Origin: Caldifarciminota bacterium
GTDB taxonomy: Bacteria > Hydrothermota > Tepidihabitantia > Tepidihabitantales > Tepidihabitantaceae
NCBI GenBank assembly: GCA_026397595.1
Contig: JAPLUO010000115.1
Span: forward strand, 1 to 39,052
Direction: 5' to 3'
Length of the DNA: 39,052 nt
The translations under genes were made by a program, and so were the position numbers. Positions within the stretch are counted from its first letter, which is position 1, and each line of letters starts with the position of its first letter. The notes under the pieces were generated by a model. That model saw nothing but the letters and a program-made list of their open reading frames with translations, searched no databases and had not been told where the DNA came from. This document shows positions 18,125 to 27,340 of the stretch, in pieces.

Positions 18125-20029
18125 CTACTCGTCGAGAGTAGAGATATCGCCGACGTCCTTGCCCAAGGCTTCGGCCTTGAGCAGCCGGCGCATGATCTTG
18201 CCCGAGCGGGTCTTGGGGAGCTTGTCCCGGAACTCGATTGAGTCGGGCCGGGCAATCGGGCCGATTTCCTTCGACACCCACTTCTTGAGTTCTTCCTTGA
18301 GCGCCTCGCTCTTCTCGAACCCGATCTTGAGCGTGACGTAGGCCTTGGGCACGTCGCCCTTGATTTCGTCCGGCACACCGACGACCGCGGCCTCGGCGAC
18401 CGCGGTATGGGCCACCAGCGCGGACTCGATTTCTGCAGTGCTCAAGCGGTGGCCGGCTACGTTCAGCACCTCGTCGGCCCGGCCGCGGAACCAGAAGTAG
18501 CCGTCAGCGTCGCGCGTGCAGGAGTCGCCGGTCAGGTACTTGCCAGGGAAGCGGGACCAGTAGGCGTCCTTGTATCGCGTCGGGTCCTTGTACAGGGTGC
18601 GGAGCATCGCGGGCCACGGCTTGAGGAGCACGCCGAACCCGTTCTCCATCGGTTTGATTGGCTTGCCTTCGCCCGTGACCACGTCGGCGAGGATTCCGGG
18701 CAGGGGCCGGGTGGCCGAGCCGGGCTTGAGCGGCGTGATGGGCAGGGGTGAAATCATGAAATTGCCGGTCTCGGTCTGCCACCACGTGTCCATGATCTGC
18801 AGCTTGCCCAGACCGATGTTCTCCCGATACCAGCGCCAGGCCTCGGGATTGATCGGCTCGCCGACCGAACCGAGCAGCCGGAGCGATGTCAGGTTGTGCT
18901 TCTTCGGGAAGTCCTCGCCGAAGCGCATGAACATCCGGATGGCGGTAGGCGATGTGTAGAGAATCGTGACCTTTTCCTTCTCGACGATTGACCACCAGCG
19001 GTCCGGACCCGGGAAGTCGGGCGCGCCCTCGTACATTATGGAAGTTGCGCCGAGCATCAGCGGGGCGTAGACGATGTAAGAGTGGCCGGTGACCCAGCCA
19101 ACGTCGGCCGCGCACCACCAGATGTCGTTCGGCTTGATGTCGAACACGAACTTCAGCGTCGAGGCGGTGCCGACCGCGTAGCCGGAGTGGACGTGAACGA
19201 TGCCCTTGGGCTTGCCGGTCGTGCCCGACGTGTAGAGCATGTACAGGGGGTCCTCGGAATCGAGCTGCTCAGCCGGGCAGTCGGCCGACTCATTGGCCGT
19301 GATGTCGTGCCACCAGAGGTCACGGCCCGGTTTCATCTCGACCGGGTTGCCCGCGCGCTTGTAGACGATGACGTTCTGGATTGACGGGCAATCGACCAGA
19401 CCCGGGTCCGCGTTCGTCTTCAGCGTGACCAGCTTGCCGCGGCGATAGGCGCCGTCGGTCGTGAGGAGGATCTTGGCCTCAGCATCATTGATACGGTCGC
19501 GCAGCGACGAAGACGAGAAGCCGGAGAAGACCACCGAGTGGATTGCGCCGATGCGCGCGCAGGCGAGCATCGCAACCGGCAACTGCGGGATCATCGGCAT
19601 GAAGATGGTGATGCGGTCGCCCTTCGTGACGCCGAGTTTCTTCAGGGCGTTGGCCAGCTTGTTCACTTCCGCGTGCAGCATGGCATAGGTCCAGCGCTCC
19701 ACCGGCTGGTCAAGCGGCTCGGGGTGGTAGATGTAGGCGACCTTGTCCTTCACCTCGGTCTTCAGGTGCCGGTCAAGGCAGTTGTGAGTGATGTTGAACT
19801 TCGCACCGGTGAACCACTTAAAGAACGGCGCGTCCGAATCGTCCAGCACCTTGTCGTACGGCTTGAACCACTCCAGGTCCTTGGCGACTTCGCCCCAGTA
19901 CCAGTTCAGGTCCTCGGCCCGCTTCAGGAGACCGTCGAGGTCCGCGATGCCGTGCTTCTTCATGAAGGCCATGACGTTGGAGTTGTCGACCAACTCCTTC
20001 GAGGGATGGAATATCTGTTCTTCGGACAT
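18125..20029 (-). CDS. acsA: Acetyl-CoA synthetase (AMP-forming)
   Basis: [86 protein letters not shown] at 20029 ([13 protein letters not shown]). Confidence 0.96.
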   Translation of the reverse strand: MSEEQIFHPSKELVDNSNVMAFMKKHGIADLDGLLKRAEDLNWYWGEVAKDLEWFKPYDKVLDDSDAPFFKWFTGAKFNITHNCLDRHLKTEVKDKVAYIYHPEPLDQPVERWTYAMLHAEVNKLANALKKLGVTKGDRITIFMPMIPQLPVAMLACARIGAIHSVVFSGFSSSSLRDRINDAEAKILLTTDGAYRRGKLVTLKTNADPGLVDCPSIQNVIVYKRAGNPVEMKPGRDLWWHDITANESADCPAEQLDSEDPLYMLYTSGTTGKPKGIVHVHSGYAVGTASTLKFVFDIKPNDIWWCAADVGWVTGHSYIVYAPLMLGATSIMYEGAPDFPGPDRWWSIVEKEKVTILYTSPTAIRMFMRFGEDFPKKHNLTSLRLLGSVGEPINPEAWRWYRENIGLGKLQIMDTWWQTETGNFMISPLPITPLKPGSATRPLPGILADVVTGEGKPIKPMENGFGVLLKPWPAMLRTLYKDPTRYKDAYWSRFPGKYLTGDSCTRDADGYFWFRGRADEVLNVAGHRLSTAEIESALVAHTAVAEAAVVGVPDEIKGDVPKAYVTLKIGFEKSEALKEELKKWVSKEIGPIARPDSIEFRDKLPKTRSGKIMRRLLKAEALGKDVGDISTLDE

Positions 20030-20130
20030 TACTGATTCCTCCTTTGCAGAATCGCTGTTAAGTAAAGATGATGTCCTGCGAGATCGACCGGCGGAACCCA
20101 TCGCAGTCACGGGCCTCATACCGGACGGTC

Positions 20131-20158
20131 AGTATATTATAGAAGACAGGAGTGTCAA
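20131..20158 (-). promoter_or_regulatory. Putative acs promoter (TTGACA-16-TATACT)
   Basis: Reverse complement TTGACA CTCCTGTCTTCTATAA TATACT. Confidence 0.5.
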
Positions 20159-20215
20159 GCAATCAGGCGACGAGAGTTCAAGTGGTCTTCCCCGACGCCT
20201 GGAGCTTGGGACGGT

Positions 20216-20243
20216 TTGACACGGCCAAACGTCGCCTTAGACT
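20216..20243 (+). promoter_or_regulatory. Putative promoter (TTGACA-16-TAGACT), leaderless geometry
   Basis: -10 ends 6 nt before the ATG at 20250; no Shine-Dalgarno. Confidence 0.45.
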
Positions 20244-20249
20244 GAATCT

Positions 20250-21626
20250 ATGAAACATACCATTGTCTTCCTTCTGTTTCTCGCCTTGGCGGGCTCGGTT
20301 GCCCTCGCGCAGGTCGAAAGCCTGCCGCCACCGGCGGTTCACGGCAACTCATTCGAAATCATCTCCAACAGCCGCTACTCGGCGCACTCAGGATTCACCA
20401 GCTCCTTGTCCGACACCGTGCTGTCGAACGTGCTTTGGGCCATGAACCGGGTGCCGTCGTTCGGCAGTAGCTATCGCGAGATCTACGTGGCGACGCCGAC
20501 CAACGTCTATCTCTATGACTCTGTTGCCCACGCTCTGAACGTGCACCTGACCGGTGACCAACGGTATAGCTCGATCTCTGCCTTCGAGGTCGGTATCGCG
20601 GTTGAGCGGAACGAGGAGGCGGGCCTTGCGGTTCAGGCCGGGCTGCTGGCAGGCGACGCATTCTGGAGCGAGGGCAACGGCACTGTCACGTCCTGCCCGA
20701 TGGCATTCGCGGCCAACTACGCGAACAGCCACTGGAACCCGACCCACACAATCAACATGGTGGACGTGTTCGGCCGGATGTCGGTGACCGGGCTGACCGA
20801 TTCGTGCGTTGCCATCTCGTCGGACTCCACGCTGCCGCGACCCAACACCGATGCGGCCGACACGTTCGAGGTACTCATCAGCGACCTGGGTCAGGATTGG
20901 GATTTTGATCCGTCCGGCGTGGGGCTTGGGTACGTCTCGCAGTTGCTCTGGGCCGGGTATGGGGTTACGCCCCACATGCCGATAAGCAAGCGCGGCCTGA
21001 CCGTCGCCTCGGCGGTGGCCAATTACTACCTGACGAAGAAGGTTTACCTTGTTCGGGACGTCGGTGTCGACCGTTACCACAACCGTCTGCCTCCGGGCAC
21101 GAACCTCTCCACGAGCGACCATCGGCTCGAAGCGGTGACCCCAGGTGACCGCCGCAACTCATTGCGGGCTGCCTGCCCCGGCATTCCGGGAACCGCACCG
21201 GTCTACATCGTGGTCTGCGTCAGCGACACGACCGACGCGTGGATGATGCAAGAACCCGGGTTCGTCGGATTCTAGTACCTGATGGAAGCGCATGCACTCG
21301 GGCTCCATGGTAATCTGACCGCGCCGATTACGTCGAGCGAGCGGGCGGCAATCATCACGGCTCTGGACCTGCCCTCGGCCGACCTGCCGGTTCTTATCTT
21401 TGCCACGGGCTATCCGCCCATGCCCGGCGTAGCCGAATCCGCGCGCCTGCCGACCGAGCAATTCGAAGCTGCGCGAACCACAGGCGGCGGCGTGCGGCTG
21501 ACCTATCAACTCGCAGAGCCCGGCCCGGTCCGGCTGGTCATCTACGACCTTGCGGGTAGACCGGTGCGGAGTTGGGGAGTAGTGCAGCAGTCAGCGGACG
21601 TCCACAGCGTCTTCAGGGCAGAGTAA
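20250..21626 (+). pseudogene. Secreted SagB-type nitroreductase-like protein interrupted by in-frame TAG (21273-21275) and lacking the end of its C-terminal domain
   Basis: ORFs 20250-21275 and 21282-21626 are in the same frame; LSDTVLSNVLWAMNRV...YREIYVATPTNVYLYD...GFVGF*YLMEAHALGLHGNLT...LPVLIFATGYPP is one continuous domain. Confidence 0.75.
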
Positions 21627-21627
21627 C

Positions 21628-21707
21628 CGCAGATGACGCGGATGACGCAGATGCTCCGAAGGGCGGGCAGAGGACATCCACAGATTACGCAGATTACGCA
21701 GATTCGG
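21628..21707. repeat. Two 9-nt-period mini-arrays
   Basis: cgcagatga cgcggatga cgcagatgc (21628-21654) and cagattacg cagattacg cagattcgg (21681-21707). Confidence 0.7.
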
Positions 21708-21722
21708 GCTGAGGATTCAATT

Positions 21723-21758
21723 CCCTCGCCCCTTGGGGGAGAGGGTAAGGGTGAGGGG
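21723..21758. repeat. CCCTCGCCCCTTGGGGGAGAGGGTAAGGGTGAGGGG REP-like palindromic element
   Basis: Inverted C/G-rich arms; spurious translation LTLSPKGRG, a type I recall as common in bacterial intergenic repeats. Confidence 0.65.
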
Positions 21759-21760
21759 TA

Positions 21761-21790
21761 GGCTTGTGCTTGCGCTTGGGCTTGTGCTAC
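21761..21790. repeat. 6-nt-period mini-array
   Basis: ggcttg tgcttg cgcttg ggcttg tgctac. Confidence 0.65.
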
Positions 21791-21900
21791 TCAGCGCTGC
21801 AGCACGATGCGCGTGCTGGCGTGCTGGCCCGCGGCGTCGAGGCGAGCGAAATAGGCTCCCGAGGGCAGAGGTTGCCCGAGTTCGTCCTTTCCGTCCCAAA

Positions 21901-21935
21901 CGGTGCACGGTGCACGGTTCACGGTGAGTGTCCGC
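21901..21935. repeat. Heptamer array inside a C-terminal-domain coding region
   Basis: cggtgca cggtgca cggttca cggtgag tgtccgc. Confidence 0.7.
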
Positions 21936-21975
21936 ACGCAACGTCCGGACGCATCGAATATCGCTAGTTCGGCCG

Positions 21976-22010
21976 GGCTGTCAGCCGTGAGCTGTAAGCT
22001 GATAGCTGTC
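21976..22010. repeat. Heptamer array inside a C-terminal-domain coding region
   Basis: ggctgtc agccgtg agctgta agctgat agctgtc. Confidence 0.7.
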
Positions 22011-23305
22011 CTCGTGCGGAATGGATTCGGCTCGCAGGTTAGCGAGAGGGCCGGGGCGCGGGTCGGGCTTGCCTTCGGCTCGGTAACCGCGACATGGCCG
22101 TCGGCGTCGGTCTTGACCAAGAGGAAATCGGACTCCCCAGCACCGAAGGAGCCAGTATACCCGGCGATGACAAAGCCGCGGTCGGCGGCTTGGCGGACAC
22201 AGCAGCCTTCGTCGAAGCTCGTGTCTCCGAATGTCCGCGTCCACAGCGTCTCGCCGAGCGCGTCGGTCTTGATGAGCCACACGTCGGACCATCCAGCGCC
22301 AAATGAGTAGGTATGGCCCGCGACGACATAGTCGCCATCCGAAGTCTGCTGGACCGACAGCCCCCAATCGTATTCTTTGCCGCCATAGGTCTTCGTTCAC
22401 TGAACCATCCCTGCGGAGTCGGTCCTGATGAGCCACACGTCGGCTTGGCCAGCGCCAAAGGACATCGCGTTCCCGACGATGACGTAGCCCCCATCCGAAG
22501 TCTGCTGAACGGAGTTGCCTCGTTCGTAGTCCCAGCCGCCGAACGTTCGGGTCCACAGAGAGTCGCCCAGGTCATCGGTCTTGATGAGCCAGACATCCTC
22601 GTAACCTGCACCGAAGGACTGTGTGTAGCCGGTGACGATGAAGCCGCGGTCCGCAGTCTGTTGGACCGACAGACCACCGTCAGAATACGGGCCGCCGAAC
22701 GTTCGGGTCCACAACGTGTCGCCGCCAGCGTCTGTCCTCACAAGATAGACATCAGATACGCCAGCGCCGAAGGAGCTTGTGCTCCCCGTGATAATATAAC
22801 CGAGGTCCGAGGTTTGTTGGACGGCGAAGCCATCGTCCCAACCAGCGCCGCCGTAGGTCTTGGTCCAGAGCGTGTTACCGAGGCTGTCAGTCTTGACAAG
22901 CCAGAGGTCATCGTGACCAGCACCCAGCGAGAATGTGTACCCGGCGAGTATGTAGCCACCGTCAACAGTCTGCCATACTGACTGCCCGACATCGTCGTTT
23001 GAGTAACCGTAGGTCTTGGTCCACAGCGTATCACCTTGGCTGTCGGTCCTGACCAGCCAAGCGTCGGCTGCGCCTGCCCCAAATGAGTACGTCCAGCCAG
23101 TAACGACATAGCCCCCGTCGCGAGTCTGCAGGACGGATTGACCGAAGTCGTCGAACCATCCGCCGTAGGTGCGCTGGAAGGTGATTTGGGCGGTCAGGAA
23201 TGAGGGTACGAGGATTGCGGCCAATGCGGCCATGGCCAGAGCGAATGCTAGTCTGCTACGATACATGGTTGCCTCCTGTGGCGATTCGGTGAACGTCCAC
23301 GCGAG

Positions 23306-23333
23306 ATATTCGGACTGGGCGGGCGGATGTCAA
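23306..23333 (-). promoter_or_regulatory. Putative promoter of the 21791-23266 gene (TTGACA-16-GAATAT)
   Basis: Reverse complement; heptamer array 23339-23366 abuts the -35 upstream. Confidence 0.4.
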
Positions 23334-23513
23334 GCAGAGTAGGCAGTAGGCAGTCAGCATTCAGGGGGCGGACGGAGTCCTTCTCTCTGTTCGGAACGAT
23401 GGAAGGGCCCGCGCCCCACGCAGTATCCGGGCCTGCGGTTGGCAGTTTGCAGGCGTCACTGCTGACGGCTGGGGCACGGGGCTCGCAAAGGAGGGCGGCG
23501 GTGAAGGATGTTG

Positions 23514-23921
23514 CTAGAAGCCGACGTCGAGCAGGCCGCTGACGATGTCGTTGACCTTATCGACGAAGGCCGTGGCGGCCGGAAGGAGGTCGTCCACCTG
23601 TTCTTGTCGAATCTCGACGAAATCGCGGTAGTCGCCTTTGTTCCGCAGGTCGAACGCCCGGTCCAGAGACCTGGCCAGCTCAGCCGGGAAAAGGCCGGTT
23701 CGGACAAACTCGCGGTGAAACAGGGCGATTACACCGGAATGCTTCGGAGACCCGAGGTCGCGCGTTGCGAGCAGTGCAAGCGTTGCGTAGAACATGCCAT
23801 AGTAGAACCGGTTCACCGCGCCGCGTAGCATTCCCTGGCCCGCGAGAAGTTCGGCCTCGCGGATCGTATCGGCTGCCTGCAGCAGCCGGTATCTGATGAG
23901 TTCGACCGTTTCGGGACTCAC
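23514..23921 (-). CDS. HEPN-domain protein (toxin-like, UPF0332 type)
   Basis: NRFYYGMFYATLALL...RNKGDYRDFVEI; overlaps the upstream nucleotidyltransferase by 4 nt. Confidence 0.82.
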   Translation of the reverse strand: MSPETVELIRYRLLQAADTIREAELLAGQGMLRGAVNRFYYGMFYATLALLATRDLGSPKHSGVIALFHREFVRTGLFPAELARSLDRAFDLRNKGDYRDFVEIRQEQVDDLLPAATAFVDKVNDIVSGLLDVGF

Positions 23922-24268
23922 AGTGGAATGCCTTCGGCCTCGGTGATTCGATAGAACGGCGTGACACGGTTGCGGCGGGATGCATACTCGCTCTGCGTGA
24001 ATATGACCGGTGAGAGCAGAACGTCGCGCGCGAGGCTGATGTCAAAGCAGAGGTCGTAGATTCGTTTTTCCATCTGCCAGTCACAGTTCTCAAGTACAAT
24101 CAGCAGGTCCAAATCCGAGCCGGGAGCGGAGTCGCCACGCGCTTTGGAACCGATGAGCCGGAGATGGACGAGCGGGAAGTCGGCGGTCAGAGTGCGCCGT
24201 AGTTCGTCAACGGCCGTACGTTCCTCGGGCGTCAGTTTGGTTCTCGCTGTCAGACTGCCGATATCATC
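23918..24268 (-). CDS. MNT-type nucleotidyltransferase (antitoxin-like)
   Basis: LIGSKARGDSAPGSDLDLLIV active-site motif; ATG at 24268 (MDDIGSL) preferred. Confidence 0.85.
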   Translation of the reverse strand, partial: DDIGSLTARTKLTPEERTAVDELRRTLTADFPLVHLRLIGSKARGDSAPGSDLDLLIVLENCDWQMEKRIYDLCFDISLARDVLLSPVIFTQSEYASRRNRVTPFYRITEAEGIPL

Positions 24269-24328
24269 CATAGGGCGAATATAGCCGAGCCCGGAGGCCA
24301 TGTCAACACGTGATGGCGTTGGTGCTGC

Positions 24329-25789
24329 TCAGTGCTGGAGGACGAGGCGCGCGGTGGCGTGCTGGCCCGCAAAGTCGCAGCGGACGAAGTAGGCTCCGGA
24401 GGGCAAGTCTGAAGTGGAAATGGGGAATGACGAGGTTGAGACCGGACGGGAGAGAACCATACGGCCCTGGCTGTCGTAGATACGGAGCACGGGGGAGAGG
24501 GACAAAGGAATAAAGGGAGAGAGGGAGATGGTGACGGAACCGGAGGCCGGATTCGGAGTGCAGGATAGCGACAGGGCCGGGGCGCGGGGCGGGCTTGCCT
24601 TCGGTTCCGCAACCGCGGCGATAACGCCTAGTGAGTCGGTCTTGACGAGATAGACATCATTCCCGCCTGCGCCGAAGGACCCGGTGTAGCCGGCAAGGAC
24701 GTAGCCGCCGTCTGCAGTCTGCTGGACCGAGAAGCCGATGTCGAAGCTTGTGCCTCCAAAGGTCCGTGTCCAGAGTGTGTCACCGTTGGAGTCGGTCTTG
24801 ATAAGATATGCGTCGCAATGGCCTTCACCGAACGAATATGTCAGCCCAGCGACGATGAAGCCATCATCAGCGGTCTGCTGGACCGACAAGCCCACATCAT
24901 CATCCGCGCCGCCATAGGTCCGGGTCCAGATAGTGTCCCCGTCGGAGTCAGTCTTGACCAGGTAGACGTCGCAAACGCCGCCGCTGAAGGAAGTGGTGTA
25001 GCCGGCTATGATATAGCCGCCATCCGTGGTCTGCTGCACCGAGTGGCCCTCGTCGGCGCCCCCGAAGGTCCGGGTCCAGAGCGTGTCGCCGTTTGCATTG
25101 GTCTTGACGAGATACATATCGGCCCCGCCTGCACCAAAGGAGCAGGTCCATCCGGCGATGACGTAGCCGCCGTCAGCGGTCTGTTGGACCGAGTGGCCCT
25201 CTTCGATGTCAGAGCTGCCGAAGGTTCGGGTCCAGAGCGAATTGCCTTGAGCATCGGTCTTGATGAGATAGACGTCTTCTGTGCCCGCGCCAGAGGACGT
25301 GGTCGCGCCGGTGATGACGTAGCCGCTGTCCGTGGTCTGCTGGACCGACCAGCCCGCGTCGAGGCCCGTGCCGCCGCAGGTCCTCGTCCACTGTGTGTCT
25401 CCGCCGGCGTCGGTCTTGATGAGATAGACGTCGTGGTCACCCGCGCCGAAGGAAAGGGTGTAGCCGGCGATGATGTAGCCGCCATCAGTGGTCTGCTGAA
25501 CTGACCAGCCTTCGTCGTGGGCCGTGTCGCCGTAGGTTCTGGTCCACAGCGTGTTGCCGCCGGCATCGGTCTTGATAAGGTAGACGTCCGCTCCGCCAGC
25601 CCCGTAAGACGTGGTGTAGCCCACGATTATGTAGCCGTTGTCATCAGTCTGCTGAACCGAGTAGCCCTGGTCTGACTCCGTCCCGCCGTAGGTGCGCTGG
25701 AAGGTAGTTTGGGCTGTCAGGGATGAGGGTACGAGGATTGCGGCCAATGCGGCCATGGCCAGAGCGAACGTTATTCTGCTACGATACAT
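24329..25789 (-). CDS. Secreted protein of ~49-aa tandem repeats with C-terminal sorting-like domain
   Basis: MYRSRITFALAMAALAAILVPSSLTAQ signal peptide; many RTYGGxxxDxGxSVQQTxDGGYIIAGxTxSFGAGxxDVYLIKTDxxGDTLWT repeats; C-terminal DLPSGAYFVRCDFAGQHATARLVLQH. Confidence 0.85.
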   Translation of the reverse strand: MYRSRITFALAMAALAAILVPSSLTAQTTFQRTYGGTESDQGYSVQQTDDNGYIIVGYTTSYGAGGADVYLIKTDAGGNTLWTRTYGDTAHDEGWSVQQTTDGGYIIAGYTLSFGAGDHDVYLIKTDAGGDTQWTRTCGGTGLDAGWSVQQTTDSGYVITGATTSSGAGTEDVYLIKTDAQGNSLWTRTFGSSDIEEGHSVQQTADGGYVIAGWTCSFGAGGADMYLVKTNANGDTLWTRTFGGADEGHSVQQTTDGGYIIAGYTTSFSGGVCDVYLVKTDSDGDTIWTRTYGGADDDVGLSVQQTADDGFIVAGLTYSFGEGHCDAYLIKTDSNGDTLWTRTFGGTSFDIGFSVQQTADGGYVLAGYTGSFGAGGNDVYLVKTDSLGVIAAVAEPKASPPRAPALSLSCTPNPASGSVTISLSPFIPLSLSPVLRIYDSQGRMVLSRPVSTSSFPISTSDLPSGAYFVRCDFAGQHATARLVLQH

Positions 25790-25828
25790 GACTACCTCCT
25801 GTGGAGTTTTGGTGAATGTCCACACGGA

Positions 25829-25856
25829 ATTTTAAGACCGGGCTGGCGGATGTCAA
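25829..25856 (-). promoter_or_regulatory. Putative promoter of the 24329-25789 gene (TTGACA-16-TAAAAT)
   Basis: Reverse complement; heptamer array 25862-25882 abuts the -35 upstream. Confidence 0.45.
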
Positions 25857-25988
25857 GCAGAGTAGTCAGTAGTCAGTATTCAGGGTGCGGAGCGACCGAG
25901 CTTGTGGCCGTCGCGCCCCGAATACACGCAGCAGCGTGCTGATCCGAGGACTGAGGATGAGAGAGACGCCGCGCGAGAATCGGAAGCG

Positions 25989-26264
25989 GTCATTTCAGAG
26001 GGGATTCCGCTAGGGATTCCAGAGCGGATTTCAGGAGGGGCTTCACTTTGGATTCGACTTGGGACTTCACTTGGGATTCGATTAGGTATTGAAGAAGGCA
26101 GCACATTTGGGATTTCACTTGGGTCCGAAGAGGGCATCTCAGTTGGGAGTTCACTTGGGACTTCATTTTGGATTCCATTTGGGATTCGATTTGGGACTCC
26201 ATTTGGGACTGCATTTGGGATTCCACTTGGGATTCGACTTGGGATTTCAGGAGGGCTCTCAGTA
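25989..26264. repeat. Degenerate tandem array of 23 x 12-nt units, no indels
   Basis: Units such as GGGATTCGACTT, GGGACTTCACTT, GGGATTTCACTT, GGGACTCCATTT; 23 x 12 = 276 nt exactly. Confidence 0.92.
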
Positions 26265-26340
26265 CCGTCTCCCCAGCGACAGGGGTTGGGAACCTCCACT
26301 GCCATCCTGCCGAGGCCGCGTAGCTTAGAGCCATCGTCCG

Positions 26341-26369
26341 TTGACCCGCGGTTGCCGTGTCGGTAAACT
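26341..26369 (+). promoter_or_regulatory. Putative promoter of the HTH gene (TTGACC-17-TAAACT), leaderless geometry
   Basis: -10 ends 7 nt before the ATG at 26377. Confidence 0.45.
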
Positions 26370-26376
26370 GGAGTGT

Positions 26377-27123
26377 ATGGCGTACCAGTTGGAGGACTCG
26401 TTCTGGTTTCCACGGGAGCTCGGTGCGCGCCTGGCCGAGTTGCGTCAGAAGCGCGAGTTGACCCAGCAGCAGCTCGCCGTGCTGATGGGCAGGCAGGGCA
26501 AGTGCGGCAAGTCGCTGGTCTGCCGTTTGGAACGGGGCCGGTTCAAGACTCCATCGCTGCGGCTGGTTGGTGATTACCTGCGGGCCTGCGGAGCCGGGTT
26601 TCGCGACCTGCTGGATATCCTGGAGCGCTACACGGCCCGGCCGGGCGTTGTTGACCGGCAGGGCCTGGCCGAAGTGCAGAAGCTCGTCGCGGTCCTGCCC
26701 GCGCCGGTTTCCCACGAAGTAAAGAAGCTGGACGTGAAGACCGCGGTCGCGCGCCGGTTTGACGGCAAACTACCGGAGCCGGTCGCGCAGCGGGTGCGGC
26801 GCAGCCGGAAGTTCGCGGCGCGGCGGCTGTGGCTCGCTCGGCTGCACCACCATGTCGTTGGCGTGCTCAGTCTCAAGCCGCGTGGCATCGAACTCGAGAC
26901 CGAGGAAATCCTGCAGAAGCACTGCAGCAAGATGTGGGGGATACTGGGCCGCACACGCGGTACTCCGGAACGGCGGGCCAAGGAGCTGGCCGAGCTTGAG
27001 GCGAAGCTCGTCGCGTCGGGCCGAATGAAGGTCGAACTCATTCGCGAGATGCAGCAGGCGGTGGCAGACCTTTTCGAGCGGGCCGTACGGCATGGGTTTC
27101 CCGACCGATTCCCCGGTGCCTGA
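26377..27123 (+). CDS. XRE-type helix-turn-helix transcriptional regulator
   Basis: LGARLAELRQKRELTQQQLAVLMGRQGKCGKSLVCRLERGRFKTPSLRLVGDYLRACG. Confidence 0.82.
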   Translation: MAYQLEDSFWFPRELGARLAELRQKRELTQQQLAVLMGRQGKCGKSLVCRLERGRFKTPSLRLVGDYLRACGAGFRDLLDILERYTARPGVVDRQGLAEVQKLVAVLPAPVSHEVKKLDVKTAVARRFDGKLPEPVAQRVRRSRKFAARRLWLARLHHHVVGVLSLKPRGIELETEEILQKHCSKMWGILGRTRGTPERRAKELAELEAKLVASGRMKVELIREMQQAVADLFERAVRHGFPDRFPGA

Positions 27124-27155
27124 CCGACCGGCCGCACGTCCGGCCTGTCGGATTG

Positions 27156-27183
27156 TTGACAAGGGGCAGGAATGGCCGATAAT
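27156..27183 (+). promoter_or_regulatory. Putative promoter of the secreted-protein array (TTGACA-16-GATAAT)
   Basis: TTGACA 27156-27161; GATAAT 27178-27183. Confidence 0.45.
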
Positions 27184-27249
27184 GTGGCGTCTGGGAGATG
27201 CCATGAAGCTGCTGAAGTCATTCCGAGCGGCAAGTATAGCGCCCGCTCC

Positions 27250-27322
27250 GTCATTCCGACTGACGAGCGAAGCGAATGGAGGAATCTCGCAGCCGAGACC
27301 CCTCCGTGCCCGTCGGGGTGAC
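27250..27322. repeat. REP-like palindromic element in the array 5' leader
   Basis: GTCATTCCGAC ... GAGGAATCTCGCAGCCGAGACCCCTC ... GTCGGGGTGAC; outer arms pair with G:U wobbles. Confidence 0.55.
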
Positions 27323-27340
27323 AGAGACAAAGGAGGTACG

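Larger units (their letters stand above)
21791..23266 (-). pseudogene. Secreted ~49-aa-repeat (YGGxxxDxGxSVQQTxDGGYIIxGxT) protein interrupted by in-frame TGA at 22397-22399
   Basis: ORFs 22397-23266 and 21791-22282 share one frame; '...DSAGMVQ*TKTYGGKEYDWGLSVQQTSDG' continues the repeat across the stop; intact paralog at 24329-25789. Confidence 0.78.

Noticed and set aside
22397-22399. Selenocysteine at the in-frame TGA
   Set aside because: The position aligns with Trp in the repeat consensus, not Cys; no redox motif and no obvious SECIS-like hairpin recognised. Nonsense decay is simpler.
25902-26715. ORFs over the second 12-nt array (25902-26366 +, 25880-26413 -, 25990-26715 -) as genes
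   Set aside because: Multiple frames are open for the same periodicity reason, and the minus-strand ORF also runs antisense into the HTH gene; no independent coding evidence.
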